Of a DNA stretch of 64,000 bases, positions 1 to 7,566 are shown one piece after another (the stretch's first letter is position 1; each line of letters starts with the position of its first letter). The stretch comes from Qipengyuania atrilutea (GTDB taxonomy: Bacteria > Pseudomonadota > Alphaproteobacteria > Sphingomonadales > Sphingomonadaceae): the NCBI RefSeq assembly GCF_013370205.1, contig NZ_JABWGV010000002.1, positions 62,001 to 126,000 on the forward strand, in the 5' to 3' direction. A program made the translations under genes and the position numbers. The notes beneath the pieces are model-generated. The model was not told the DNA's origin, searched no databases, and saw only the letters and a program-made list of their open reading frames with translations.

Positions 1-693
1 ATGGCCGGCTGCAGCGACATGACATTCGAAAGCGGTAGTAACGGCGTTCCTTTGGCGGAATTCGACACAAGCGGCGAGGCGCCGACCCGCTTCACCCTGT
101 CCGGACCGGACCGCGTCATCCTCACCCGCGGCGACACGCTCGACATCGACGTATCGGGCGACAGCCGCGCAGTCGATCTCCTGCGGTTCGAGCGCGACGG
201 GGACAATCTTACCGTAGCGCGCGCGAAATCGTCGGGCGACAACGGTACCGCGATCGTGCGGCTAACGATGCCCGCGCCGCGCAACATCACGCTTGCCGGT
301 TCGGGTGAAATCGAAGCGAGCGATCTCGCTGCCGAGACGGAGCTTTCCATCGCCGGTTCGGGTACGATCCGGGCTCCGAGGGTCGCGGCGCAGTTGCTCG
401 ATGTGAACATCGCCGGCTCGGGGACGCTCGAAGCTGCCGGACGCGCCGACCGGCTCGATCTGAACATCGCAGGATCGGGCGACGCGAATATGTCTTCGCT
501 CAAGGTTGAGGCGGCCGAAATCAACATCATGGGTTCGGGCGATGCGCGCTTCGCATCCGACGGTCAGGTCGACGCAAACATCATGGGTAGCGGCGACGTG
601 ACGGTCATCGGCCGGGCACGGTGCAAGGTGAGCGCGATGGGCTCCGGCACGGTGACATGCGAGGCGGGTACGGAAACCCGCGCCGAACGGTGA
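1..693 (+). CDS. DUF2807 (head-GIN) lipoprotein, 5'-truncated
   Basis: This is probably the 3' part of a lipoprotein gene whose start lies outside the window: the frame is open from base 1 and begins MAGCSDM, which looks like the end of a lipobox (MAGC) with the hydrophobic leader missing. The remaining 230 residues carry seven GSG-centred repeats (LAGSG, IAGSG three times, IMGSG twice, AMGSG) spaced about 20 residues apart. That is the signature of the DUF2807 / putative auto-transporter adhesin head-GIN family, a right-handed beta-helix found on the cell surface or in the periplasm. The molecular role of the family is unknown. Family assignment is firm; function is not inferred. Confidence 0.85.
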   Translation: MAGCSDMTFESGSNGVPLAEFDTSGEAPTRFTLSGPDRVILTRGDTLDIDVSGDSRAVDLLRFERDGDNLTVARAKSSGDNGTAIVRLTMPAPRNITLAGSGEIEASDLAAETELSIAGSGTIRAPRVAAQLLDVNIAGSGTLEAAGRADRLDLNIAGSGDANMSSLKVEAAEINIMGSGDARFASDGQVDANIMGSGDVTVIGRARCKVSAMGSGTVTCEAGTETRAER

Positions 694-774
694 CGCGTTG
701 ACGCCGCCGCCTGCCGAAAGTTCATGGCTTGGCAACGGATGGGGCGCTAGAAGACGGGCGTTAGGGAGCACCCG

Positions 775-1113
775 ATGCCTGTTTGCCATACCCCCATTCG
801 CTTGCTCGCCATCTTCGCCGCCGTTCCTCTGTTGCAGGGCTGTATCGCGAAGACCGCGCTCGATGTCGTGACTGCCCCGGTCAAGGTGGTGGGCAAAGCT
901 GCCGATTGGGCGACCGAGAGCCAAGACGAGGCGGACCGGAACCGCGGCCGCGAGATTCGCAAGCGCGAAGAGGAACTTGGCAAGCTTGAGCGCGAATACG
1001 ACAAGCAGATGCGGCGATGCGACGACGGCAATAGCCGCGCGTGCAGCGAAGCGCGCGAGATCTATGCGGAAATGCAGCTTATCATTCCAACGATACCCTA
1101 CGAGCCGCGTTAA
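775..1113 (+). CDS. Small lipoprotein of unknown function
   Basis: The 112-residue product has a short basic N terminus, a hydrophobic stretch and a lipobox-like LQGC with Cys23, so it is probably a lipid-anchored periplasmic protein. The mature part begins with a mixed region (residues 24-48) and continues as a highly charged segment rich in Glu, Arg and Lys (about residues 50-80) that is likely helical or coiled-coil. Two cysteines (in RRCDD and RACSE) could form a disulfide. It lies 81 bases after the DUF2807 lipoprotein on the same strand and faces the tsaC gene, with only eight bases between the stop codons. I do not recognise the family. Confidence 0.7.
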   Translation: MPVCHTPIRLLAIFAAVPLLQGCIAKTALDVVTAPVKVVGKAADWATESQDEADRNRGREIRKREEELGKLEREYDKQMRRCDDGNSRACSEAREIYAEMQLIIPTIPYEPR

Positions 1114-1121
1114 TCCGCGGA

Positions 1122-2057
1122 TCAGTCGGGCGGGGTCGCTGCTCGGCGAAGCCGGTCGTTGATAGCGGTTCCGATACCTTCGTCCGGAACGGGGGCCACC
1201 GCAATCGCGCCCTGCGAAGCGCGAGCTGCGAGGTGCAGACAGGCATAGAGTCGGCTAGCCGCTTCCGTCAGGTCGCCGCTTTCCGACAGCGAACAATCGC
1301 CAATCACATCACCAAAACCGATCAGGAATTCGCCGTTTTGCGCCTCACTTGCATCGACGCGCAAGGGTTTCCCCGGCGCATAATGGCTCGCGAGCTGACC
1401 CGGCGCTTCCACTCCGCCGCCCGCAGAAGTTGCGCGGCGCAACTTTTCGGGCAGTTCGATCGGGCCGGGTCGTAGCACCTCCCACGCGCCGCCACGATCG
1501 GCGAGGATGGTCGATTCTAACCCCCGCTCGCACACACCTGCGTCGAGCACCGCGTCGATTCGGCCGCCAAGTGATGCAAGCACATGGTCCGCGCTTGTCG
1601 GGCTGATGAAGCCACTGCGGTTCGCGGATGGAGCGGCGAGCGGTACGCCCGCGGCTTTCAGCACCGCCCGCATGACCGGATGAGCCGGAACGCGGATCGC
1701 GACAGTCGGCAGACCCGCCGTCACGGCGTCCGCAAGCGCGGCACCGGCTTTTCTCGGCAGCACGAGCGTCATCGGACCGGGCCACTGCTTCGTCACACAC
1801 CGCGCGCTCTCGGAAAAGTCGGCCAGTTCTTCTGCGGACGCTACATCCGGCACATGCACGATCAGCGGATTGAAGCTCGGCCGGCCCTTCGCCTCGTATA
1901 TTCGTACCACTGCCGCGGCGTCGTCGGCGCGCGCCGCCAGTCCGTAAACCGTCTCCGTCGGGAGCGCGACAAGCTTGCCTGCCCTAAGCAGTTCGGCCGC
2001 ACGCGCAACGCCCGCCTCGTCCGCGCCGAGCATTTCCGTAGCGTTCTTGCCGGTCAT
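1122..2057 (-). CDS. tsaC: L-threonylcarbamoyladenylate synthase (Sua5/TsaC long form)
   Basis: The enzyme makes threonylcarbamoyl-AMP from threonine, bicarbonate and ATP, the first step of t6A37 tRNA modification. The 311-residue protein is the long Sua5 form. An N-terminal YrdC/TsaC domain (about residues 12-200) has the ETVYGLAARAD, GRPSFNPLIVHV and SANRSGFISPTSADHV motifs that bind nucleotide and threonine. It is followed by a Sua5 C-terminal domain starting near PGQLASHYAPGKPL. It diverges from the acyl-CoA dehydrogenase gene at 2104. The Sua5 name would be equally valid. Confidence 0.93.
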   Translation of the reverse strand: MTGKNATEMLGADEAGVARAAELLRAGKLVALPTETVYGLAARADDAAAVVRIYEAKGRPSFNPLIVHVPDVASAEELADFSESARCVTKQWPGPMTLVLPRKAGAALADAVTAGLPTVAIRVPAHPVMRAVLKAAGVPLAAPSANRSGFISPTSADHVLASLGGRIDAVLDAGVCERGLESTILADRGGAWEVLRPGPIELPEKLRRATSAGGGVEAPGQLASHYAPGKPLRVDASEAQNGEFLIGFGDVIGDCSLSESGDLTEAASRLYACLHLAARASQGAIAVAPVPDEGIGTAINDRLRRAATPPD

Positions 2058-2103
2058 GCGCTGCGCCTATAGAACGGACCTCGCAAAAGCCAAGGAAACT
2101 CGC

Positions 2104-3846
2104 GTGATCTCATACACCCCCGCCACCCAAGACCAACTCCTTGCCATCCGCGTCAACGCCGGCATCGACGAACTCGCCAAATCGGAGCGCTTCGCTGCAG
2201 CGGAACCGGACATGGTCGAAGCCATCGTCGAGGGTGTGGGCCAGTTCGCGGCCGGAGAATTCGCACCGCTCAACCGGGTTGGCGATCTCGAAGGGGCGAA
2301 GCTACAAAACGGCGTGGTGCGCTTGCCGGATGGGTTCGCGCAGGCCTACGCGCACTATGTCGAGCAGGGCTGGAACGCGATCGCGAGCCCAGCGGACTTC
2401 GGCGGGCAAGGTCTGCCGTTCACGCTCGCCTGCAACGTGCTCGAAAACCTCGGCACCGCCAACATGGCCTTCAACTTGTTGCCGATGCTCTCTGTCGGCG
2501 CGATCGAGGCGCTCGACCATCACGGCACGCCGGAGCAGCGCGCGGCCTATCTACCCAAGCTCGTCAGCGGGGAATGGTCGGGCACGATGAACCTGACCGA
2601 GCCGCAGGCGGGCAGCGATGTCGGCGCGCTCAGGACTACGGCCACACCGATCACCGAAGGCGAACATGCCGGCAAGTACCTAATCAAGGGCCAGAAGATC
2701 TACATCACCTGGGGCGATCACGAGTTGGCGGAGAACATCATCCATCTCGTGCTCGCTCGTACGCCCGAAGCGCCGGAGGGTAGCCGCGGCATCTCGCTGT
2801 TCCTCGTACCGAAATATCACGTGAAGCCCGACGGAACGCTGGGTGCGCGCAACGACCTTCGCTGCGTCAGCCTAGAACACAAGCTGGGGATCAACGCTTC
2901 GCCGACCTGCGTCATGTCCTACGGCGACAACGACGAATGCATCGGCGAACTCGTCGGGGCGGAGCATCGCGGGCTCGCAGCCATGTTCACGATGATGAAC
3001 AACGCGCGGATCAACGTCGGCAACCAAGGTGTGCAAATCGCCGAGCGCGCCACCCAGCAGGCGACCGCCTATGCCCGCGAGCGCATTCAATCGGCGCGCG
3101 CCGGTGCGCAGGACAAGTCTCCTGTCGCGATCCTTGAGCATCCCGATGTACGCCGCATGCTGCTGCGCATGAAATCGCTCACCGAAGGCATCCGCGCCCT
3201 CCTCTACTACACCGCAGGGCAGACCGATCGCGGCGTGTTGGGCAACGAAGATGCGAAGATGCGCGCCGACGTGCTCGTCCCGCTCATCAAGGCTTGGGGT
3301 ACGGACACGGGCATCGAAGTCGCCTCGCTCGGCATCCAGATCCACGGCGGCATGGGCTTCGTCGAGGAAACGGGCGCAGCGCAGCATTGGCGCGATTCGC
3401 GGATCGCACCGATCTACGAAGGGACGAACGGCATTCAGGCGGCCGATCTCGTCACCCGCAAGCTTGGCCTCGTGGGCGGTGACGCCGTGCTGTCGCTGTG
3501 CTCCGAGATTGTCCGCGATGCGTCCGGTGAGCGCGAACTCGCCGCGCTGGCAAAGGACTGCGCCGACACGGCGGAATGGATGCGCAGCGAAGCGAGCATG
3601 GACGATCGGCTCGCTGGCTCGGTGCCGTTCTGCACGATGTTCGCCGTCGCCGTGGCAGGCTGGCAACTGCTGGAGCAGCTACGCTCTGTCGAGAGCGGCG
3701 AATACCCCGCCCTTGCGCAGCGCAAGCGCGTGACCGTACGGTTTTTCCTCGACCGGATCGTGCCCGAGGCGCGGGGCCTGAAAACGAGCGCGACGGCCGG
3801 CGCGGACCTGCTCTACGCGCTCGATGCGGAGGCCTTGGCCAGCTAG
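2104..3846 (+). CDS. Acyl-CoA dehydrogenase, large DmdC-like subfamily
   Basis: FAD-dependent alpha,beta-dehydrogenation of an acyl-CoA is the expected reaction. At 580 residues the protein belongs to the larger acyl-CoA dehydrogenases with an extra C-terminal domain, the group that includes DmdC (3-methylmercaptopropionyl-CoA dehydrogenase). Recognisable motifs are NLTEPQAGSDVG (FAD/substrate contact), QIHGGMGFVEETGAAQ, and APIYEGTNGIQ with the probable catalytic base Glu439. I chose the GTG at 2104 (MISYTPATQDQ) because the open frame upstream runs into the opposite-strand tsaC and the conserved N terminus begins here. Substrate cannot be told from sequence, and no dmd genes are nearby, so a general fatty-acid role is as likely as DMSP metabolism. 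Confidence 0.92.
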   Translation: MISYTPATQDQLLAIRVNAGIDELAKSERFAAAEPDMVEAIVEGVGQFAAGEFAPLNRVGDLEGAKLQNGVVRLPDGFAQAYAHYVEQGWNAIASPADFGGQGLPFTLACNVLENLGTANMAFNLLPMLSVGAIEALDHHGTPEQRAAYLPKLVSGEWSGTMNLTEPQAGSDVGALRTTATPITEGEHAGKYLIKGQKIYITWGDHELAENIIHLVLARTPEAPEGSRGISLFLVPKYHVKPDGTLGARNDLRCVSLEHKLGINASPTCVMSYGDNDECIGELVGAEHRGLAAMFTMMNNARINVGNQGVQIAERATQQATAYARERIQSARAGAQDKSPVAILEHPDVRRMLLRMKSLTEGIRALLYYTAGQTDRGVLGNEDAKMRADVLVPLIKAWGTDTGIEVASLGIQIHGGMGFVEETGAAQHWRDSRIAPIYEGTNGIQAADLVTRKLGLVGGDAVLSLCSEIVRDASGERELAALAKDCADTAEWMRSEASMDDRLAGSVPFCTMFAVAVAGWQLLEQLRSVESGEYPALAQRKRVTVRFFLDRIVPEARGLKTSATAGADLLYALDAEALAS

Positions 3847-3850
3847 GCGG

Positions 3851-5320
3851 TTACTCGCGAACGTAGTCGTCCTGGAAGGTCGCGCGCGCTTCGCCCGACA
3901 ATTCGCGCTGCGGCGGTAGCGGACGGCTTTCCAGTCGCTCGATCGCTGCAGCCGGCTCCGCATTCGGGTCGACCACACGCCAGATAATCCCGGCCGTATC
4001 GTCGCTGACCAGTAGCGCTCCGTCCTCAGCCCATTCGACCCAGGTCGGGCGGCCGCGCGTTTCGCCGTCGCCGGCGAGAAAGCCGGTCAGCACGGGCTGC
4101 GGCTTGCCTTGCGGATTACCCCGCTCGTCGAAATCGACATACACCACGTCGTAGCCTGATGCCGGCTTCCGGTTCCAGCTTCCGTGACGCGCGATCACGG
4201 CGCCCGAACCGAACCGCTCGCCCAAGCGCGCGCCTTCGTCCGTAAACCGAAAGCCGAGCGCCGCGACATGGGGTCCGAGCGCATATTCGGGATAGCGTGT
4301 ATATTCGGTCAGGAACTGCGGCGGGTTCGATTCCACGCGTCGGTCGAAAGTGTCGCCGTAATAGACCCACGGCCACCCGTACTGCGCGCCGACCGGCACG
4401 TTCGTGAGGTAATCGGGCACGAGATCGCTGCCAAGCATATCGCGCTCATTCACCGTCGTCCACAATTCGCCGCTCCAAGGGCTGAAATCGAGTCCGTTGG
4501 GATTGCGCAGACCAGCTCCGAACAGCCGCTGGCGGTTCTGTTCGAGGTCGTATTCCCAGATCGCGGCGCGCCCCTCTTCGACCTCCATGCCGTTCTCGCC
4601 GATATTGGAAACCGAGCCGACTGCGACGTAGATCTTCGTACCGTCCTCGGACAGTTCGATGTTGCGCATCCAGTGCCCGCCGCCCGGCGGCAAATCCATC
4701 AGTTTGCGCGGCTCCCCGCCGACCCGGCTCGCACCGAGTTCGTACGGGAAGGCGAGCAAGGCATCGTGGTTCGCGACGTACAGGGTTCCGTCCCGCCAGG
4801 CGATACCCGATGGTGAGGAAAGGTCATCCACAATCACGCCGCGCTGGTCCGCTACGCCGTCGCCGTCCGTATCACGCAGCAGCATTATCTCGTTCGCACT
4901 TCCGCTATCCGCGCCGGCCTTCGAGAACAGGATACCTTCGATAAACCCGCGAATGGCCTTAAATATGCCGCCGTCCTCAGCGCCTTCGGGCTTGAACCCG
5001 GGAGAGCCGGTCAGGGCGACCAGAACATCGCCGTTGGGCAGCGTATGGATCACACGGGGATGGTCCAGCCCTTCGGCAAAGCGGACGACTTCGAGCCCCG
5101 CCGCAGCGTCCGGCGTTTCGCCCTCGGCCCAGCCGACCGGTTCGGCGATATTGACCGTGGGAATCGTCTCCGGCTCGGGCTCTGTCAGCACCGGGTCGGT
5201 TCCCGTTACTGCCTCGACAGACAGTTCGGCCCGATCGCCTCGCGTGACGAACCATCCGACGATCAAAAGGACGAGGATCAGCGCGCCGACCCACAGGACG
5301 ATCTTTTTTCCGGTGCTCAT
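3851..5320 (-). CDS. Membrane-anchored sorbosone dehydrogenase-like PQQ/beta-propeller protein
   Basis: The 489-residue product has one N-terminal membrane segment (about residues 7-25), an acidic linker, and a beta-propeller domain like L-sorbosone / soluble glucose dehydrogenases. Family features include GLDHPRVIHTLPNGDVLVA, DTDGDGVAD (a calcium-binding-like loop), GLRNPNGLDFSPWSGELWTT, GAQYGWPWVYYGD and ARHGSWNRKPASGYDVVYV. Members are periplasmic oxidoreductases of sugars or aldehydes that need PQQ, but many homologues are uncharacterised and the substrate is unknown. It converges with the acyl-CoA dehydrogenase (stops four bases apart) and diverges from msrC. Confidence 0.85.
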   Translation of the reverse strand: MSTGKKIVLWVGALILVLLIVGWFVTRGDRAELSVEAVTGTDPVLTEPEPETIPTVNIAEPVGWAEGETPDAAAGLEVVRFAEGLDHPRVIHTLPNGDVLVALTGSPGFKPEGAEDGGIFKAIRGFIEGILFSKAGADSGSANEIMLLRDTDGDGVADQRGVIVDDLSSPSGIAWRDGTLYVANHDALLAFPYELGASRVGGEPRKLMDLPPGGGHWMRNIELSEDGTKIYVAVGSVSNIGENGMEVEEGRAAIWEYDLEQNRQRLFGAGLRNPNGLDFSPWSGELWTTVNERDMLGSDLVPDYLTNVPVGAQYGWPWVYYGDTFDRRVESNPPQFLTEYTRYPEYALGPHVAALGFRFTDEGARLGERFGSGAVIARHGSWNRKPASGYDVVYVDFDERGNPQGKPQPVLTGFLAGDGETRGRPTWVEWAEDGALLVSDDTAGIIWRVVDPNAEPAAAIERLESRPLPPQRELSGEARATFQDDYVRE

Positions 5321-5383
5321 ATCCCGAAGAGATAATCATCGCGGCGGCTTGCGGCAACACGATAGCGCGCTATTGCGACGCCG

Positions 5384-5866
5384 ATGTTCGATTTCAAACC
5401 CGATGCAGAGCTGTCCAAGGTGGAGCGGTATCGCCAATTGCGCGATGCGGCAGACGCATTGACGGCAGGCGAAAGCGACGGCGTTGCCAATATGGCCAAT
5501 ATCGCGGCACTGATCTGGGAGTTCGTACCCGGCCTCAACTGGGCAGGATTCTACCGCATGGTCGGCGGCGAGCTCGTCCTCGGACCCTTTGTTGGGCGAC
5601 CGGCCTGTATCCGCATACCCGTGGGCCAAGGCGTCTGCGGAGCGGCGGCGAAGAGCGGCGAAACGCAGCTGGTCGAGGACGTCCACGCTTTCCCCGGTCA
5701 CATCGCCTGCGATGCAGCCAGCGCCTCGGAACTGGTCGTACCGGTTATGCGCAGAGGCGAAGTAATCGCGGTGATTGACCTCGACAGCCCTGTCAAAGGC
5801 CATTTCGACGAGAACGACGCCTGCGGCTTCGAGACGCTTGCCGCCCTGCTCGAAACCCGTATCTAG
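5384..5866 (+). CDS. msrC: Free methionine-(R)-sulfoxide reductase (GAF domain)
   Basis: This cytosolic enzyme reduces free L-methionine-(R)-sulfoxide, using thioredoxin. The 160-residue protein is a single GAF domain with the three family cysteines: Cys75 and Cys85 in GRPACIRIPVGQGVCGAA and Cys109 in GHIACDAAS. The substrate-pocket region NWAGFYRM and the VIDLDSP segment are also present. Length matches the family (about 150-165). It is transcribed divergently from the sorbosone dehydrogenase-like gene. Confidence 0.93.
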   Translation: MFDFKPDAELSKVERYRQLRDAADALTAGESDGVANMANIAALIWEFVPGLNWAGFYRMVGGELVLGPFVGRPACIRIPVGQGVCGAAAKSGETQLVEDVHAFPGHIACDAASASELVVPVMRRGEVIAVIDLDSPVKGHFDENDACGFETLAALLETRI

Positions 5867-5884
5867 CCGCTGATTTCCCCGGTT

Positions 5885-5899
5885 TTAGCCGGAACTTAA
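5885..5899 (+). promoter_or_regulatory. CtrA-like binding site upstream of the receiver-Hpt gene
   Basis: TTAG-N7-TTAA at 5885-5899 differs by one base from the alphaproteobacterial CtrA consensus TTAA-N7-TTAA. The right half continues as TTAACCAT, the strongest CtrA half-site. It lies 25 bases before the start codon at 5924, a place where CtrA could control that gene. Assigned from the motif only. Confidence 0.5.
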
Positions 5900-5923
5900 C
5901 CATCGCGCGGGTAAGCGAGCGCA

Positions 5924-6652
5924 ATGGATATGTCCGCACCCATCCCGGCGCAGCGCGAACGTGCGACAGGCGTAGCCGCGCCAGCACGTATATTGCTGGC
6001 CGAAGATCATGCGATCTCGGGCGAAATCATCACGATGATGGGCCGCCATCTCGGCGTGACCATCGACCATGCGCAGGACGGTCTCGAAGCGCTCGGACGC
6101 ATCCGTAAAGCTGCGCGTTCGCGCAAACCCTACTCGCTGCTGCTGCTCGACGCGATGATGCCGATCCTTGGCGGCGTGGAGGTTACCGTCCGTCTGCGTG
6201 CGGAAGGCTTTACCGCCGAGGAACTGCCGATCGTTGCCGTCACGGCGGCGGCCTCTTCCGATGAGGTGAAGTCGTATCTCGCCGCAGGGATGCAAGCCTA
6301 TATCGGTAAACCCGTCAGCATGAGCGATCTCGCGCGCACTTTGGGCGTATGGGCACCGGAAACTCTCGTCTCTCCGGTCCTGCGGCCGAACCCCGACCTG
6401 CTCAAACGCTATGAGGAGCGGAAGCATGAAACGCTGCAGAAGATAGCGGACGCGGTCGATAGCGGCGACATATCGGAGCCGACGATCACGGAAATTCGCG
6501 ACATGCTGCATAAGCTGGCTGGAACCGCCGGCAATTTCGGCGACCCCGGCCTGAGCGAAAAGTCGGCACATTGCGGCGCGAACCTGATCGACTGCAACCC
6601 TGCCGAACTGACGGGCATCCTCAGCAAATTCGCCCAGGCACTGGAGCAGTGA
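5924..6652 (+). CDS. Response regulator with receiver and Hpt domains
   Basis: This 242-residue signalling protein joins a receiver domain (about 21-140) to a histidine phosphotransfer domain (about 160-242). The receiver has the acidic pair LLAEDH, phospho-acceptor Asp76 in LLLLDAMMP, and Lys129 in AYIGKPV. The Hpt part has MLHKLAGTAGNFG with His196 as the phosphorylatable histidine. No kinase or DNA-binding domain is present, so it is probably a phosphorelay intermediate. A CtrA-like box precedes it, which fits membership in a CtrA-governed network. Its stop overlaps the start of the next gene by four bases (GTGA), so the two are co-translated. Confidence 0.9.
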   Translation: MDMSAPIPAQRERATGVAAPARILLAEDHAISGEIITMMGRHLGVTIDHAQDGLEALGRIRKAARSRKPYSLLLLDAMMPILGGVEVTVRLRAEGFTAEELPIVAVTAAASSDEVKSYLAAGMQAYIGKPVSMSDLARTLGVWAPETLVSPVLRPNPDLLKRYEERKHETLQKIADAVDSGDISEPTITEIRDMLHKLAGTAGNFGDPGLSEKSAHCGANLIDCNPAELTGILSKFAQALEQ

Positions 6653-7566
6653 TCGTCCGATCCGCTGCGACGAGCCTGCTGCGGGCTTTGGTCTTGCTCG
6701 GCGCGGTGCTGCTGCCCGTCGCGCCCCTTTCCGCGCTCGACGATATCGATTTCGATCTGCGCACAACACTGCACGCAGTACAGGCCGACCGCGCCGTCTT
6801 TCAGGGCGAGGACGTGGAAAGCAGCGGCGTCGGGGCGAGCGCACTCGCCGGAATAACCCTGCGAGAGCAAGATACCAGCGTCCGCATCGCCGTCGACGCG
6901 AAAGTCTTCAAATTTTCCGACGACGAGCGGCAACGGCGCGAAAGCCTCGGCATTTCAGTCTATGCGCGCCAGCAGGTTTCCGAGCACCTGGAACTCGAAG
7001 TGCGCGCGCGCCGGGTATCCGATATCGTGACGCTTGAGAGCCGCAGCGCCGACCAGCGTGCGGTTCGCGGACAAGCGGAATGGAGCAAGGGCGGCGACCG
7101 CATTCGTCTTGAGGCAGAGTGGCGCGTGCGCGATTACGACGACAGCATTCGCTCGCAGGGCGAAGGACCGAGCTTCGAGATGCAATACAACCGCCGCTTC
7201 GGGTCGTGGCATTGGGCGCGGCTGACAGTGCGCCACGATGCTATCGAGAGCGGCGACGCCCCGCGCCGCAGTTATGAGCGCGAGATGGTCCGCGGCGAAT
7301 ACAGCCTGCCGATAACAGATCTGCTCAGGTTCAAGCCCGCTCTCGAGTATCGACAGTGGCGCTACGACGCCAGAGAGGCGCAGGGCGATCCACAAGGAAG
7401 GCTCCGCGAAGATCATCTGGTCAGCCCGGAAATCGGACTTGCATACGGAAAATCACACGGCTTCTATGCCGAGGGTTCGGCCGAGTACGAGTTTCGCGCC
7501 TCGAACGACGAACGCTTCGGCGAAGATGCGCCGCGCTTCATGCTTGACGTAGGCTACCGGTTCTAG
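6649..7566 (+). CDS. Predicted secreted outer-membrane beta-barrel protein
   Basis: The GTG at 6649 overlaps the preceding stop and gives a 305-residue protein with an N-terminal signal peptide (hydrophobic ALVLLGAVLLPVAPLSA, cleavage near residue 28). The rest alternates charged and hydrophobic residues in a beta-strand pattern with many Arg and Glu, and the chain ends in DVGYRF, with the terminal aromatic residue typical of outer-membrane barrels recognised by BamA. I do not recognise the family. Coupling to a receiver-Hpt protein suggests its level is linked to the same signal. Confidence 0.65.
   Translation: MIVRSAATSLLRALVLLGAVLLPVAPLSALDDIDFDLRTTLHAVQADRAVFQGEDVESSGVGASALAGITLREQDTSVRIAVDAKVFKFSDDERQRRESLGISVYARQQVSEHLELEVRARRVSDIVTLESRSADQRAVRGQAEWSKGGDRIRLEAEWRVRDYDDSIRSQGEGPSFEMQYNRRFGSWHWARLTVRHDAIESGDAPRRSYEREMVRGEYSLPITDLLRFKPALEYRQWRYDAREAQGDPQGRLREDHLVSPEIGLAYGKSHGFYAEGSAEYEFRASNDERFGEDAPRFMLDVGYRF

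Noticed and set aside
1975-2103. Upstream start for the acyl-CoA dehydrogenase
   Set aside because: It would overlap the tsaC gene on the other strand and has no family-like residues; the GTG at 2104 fits better.
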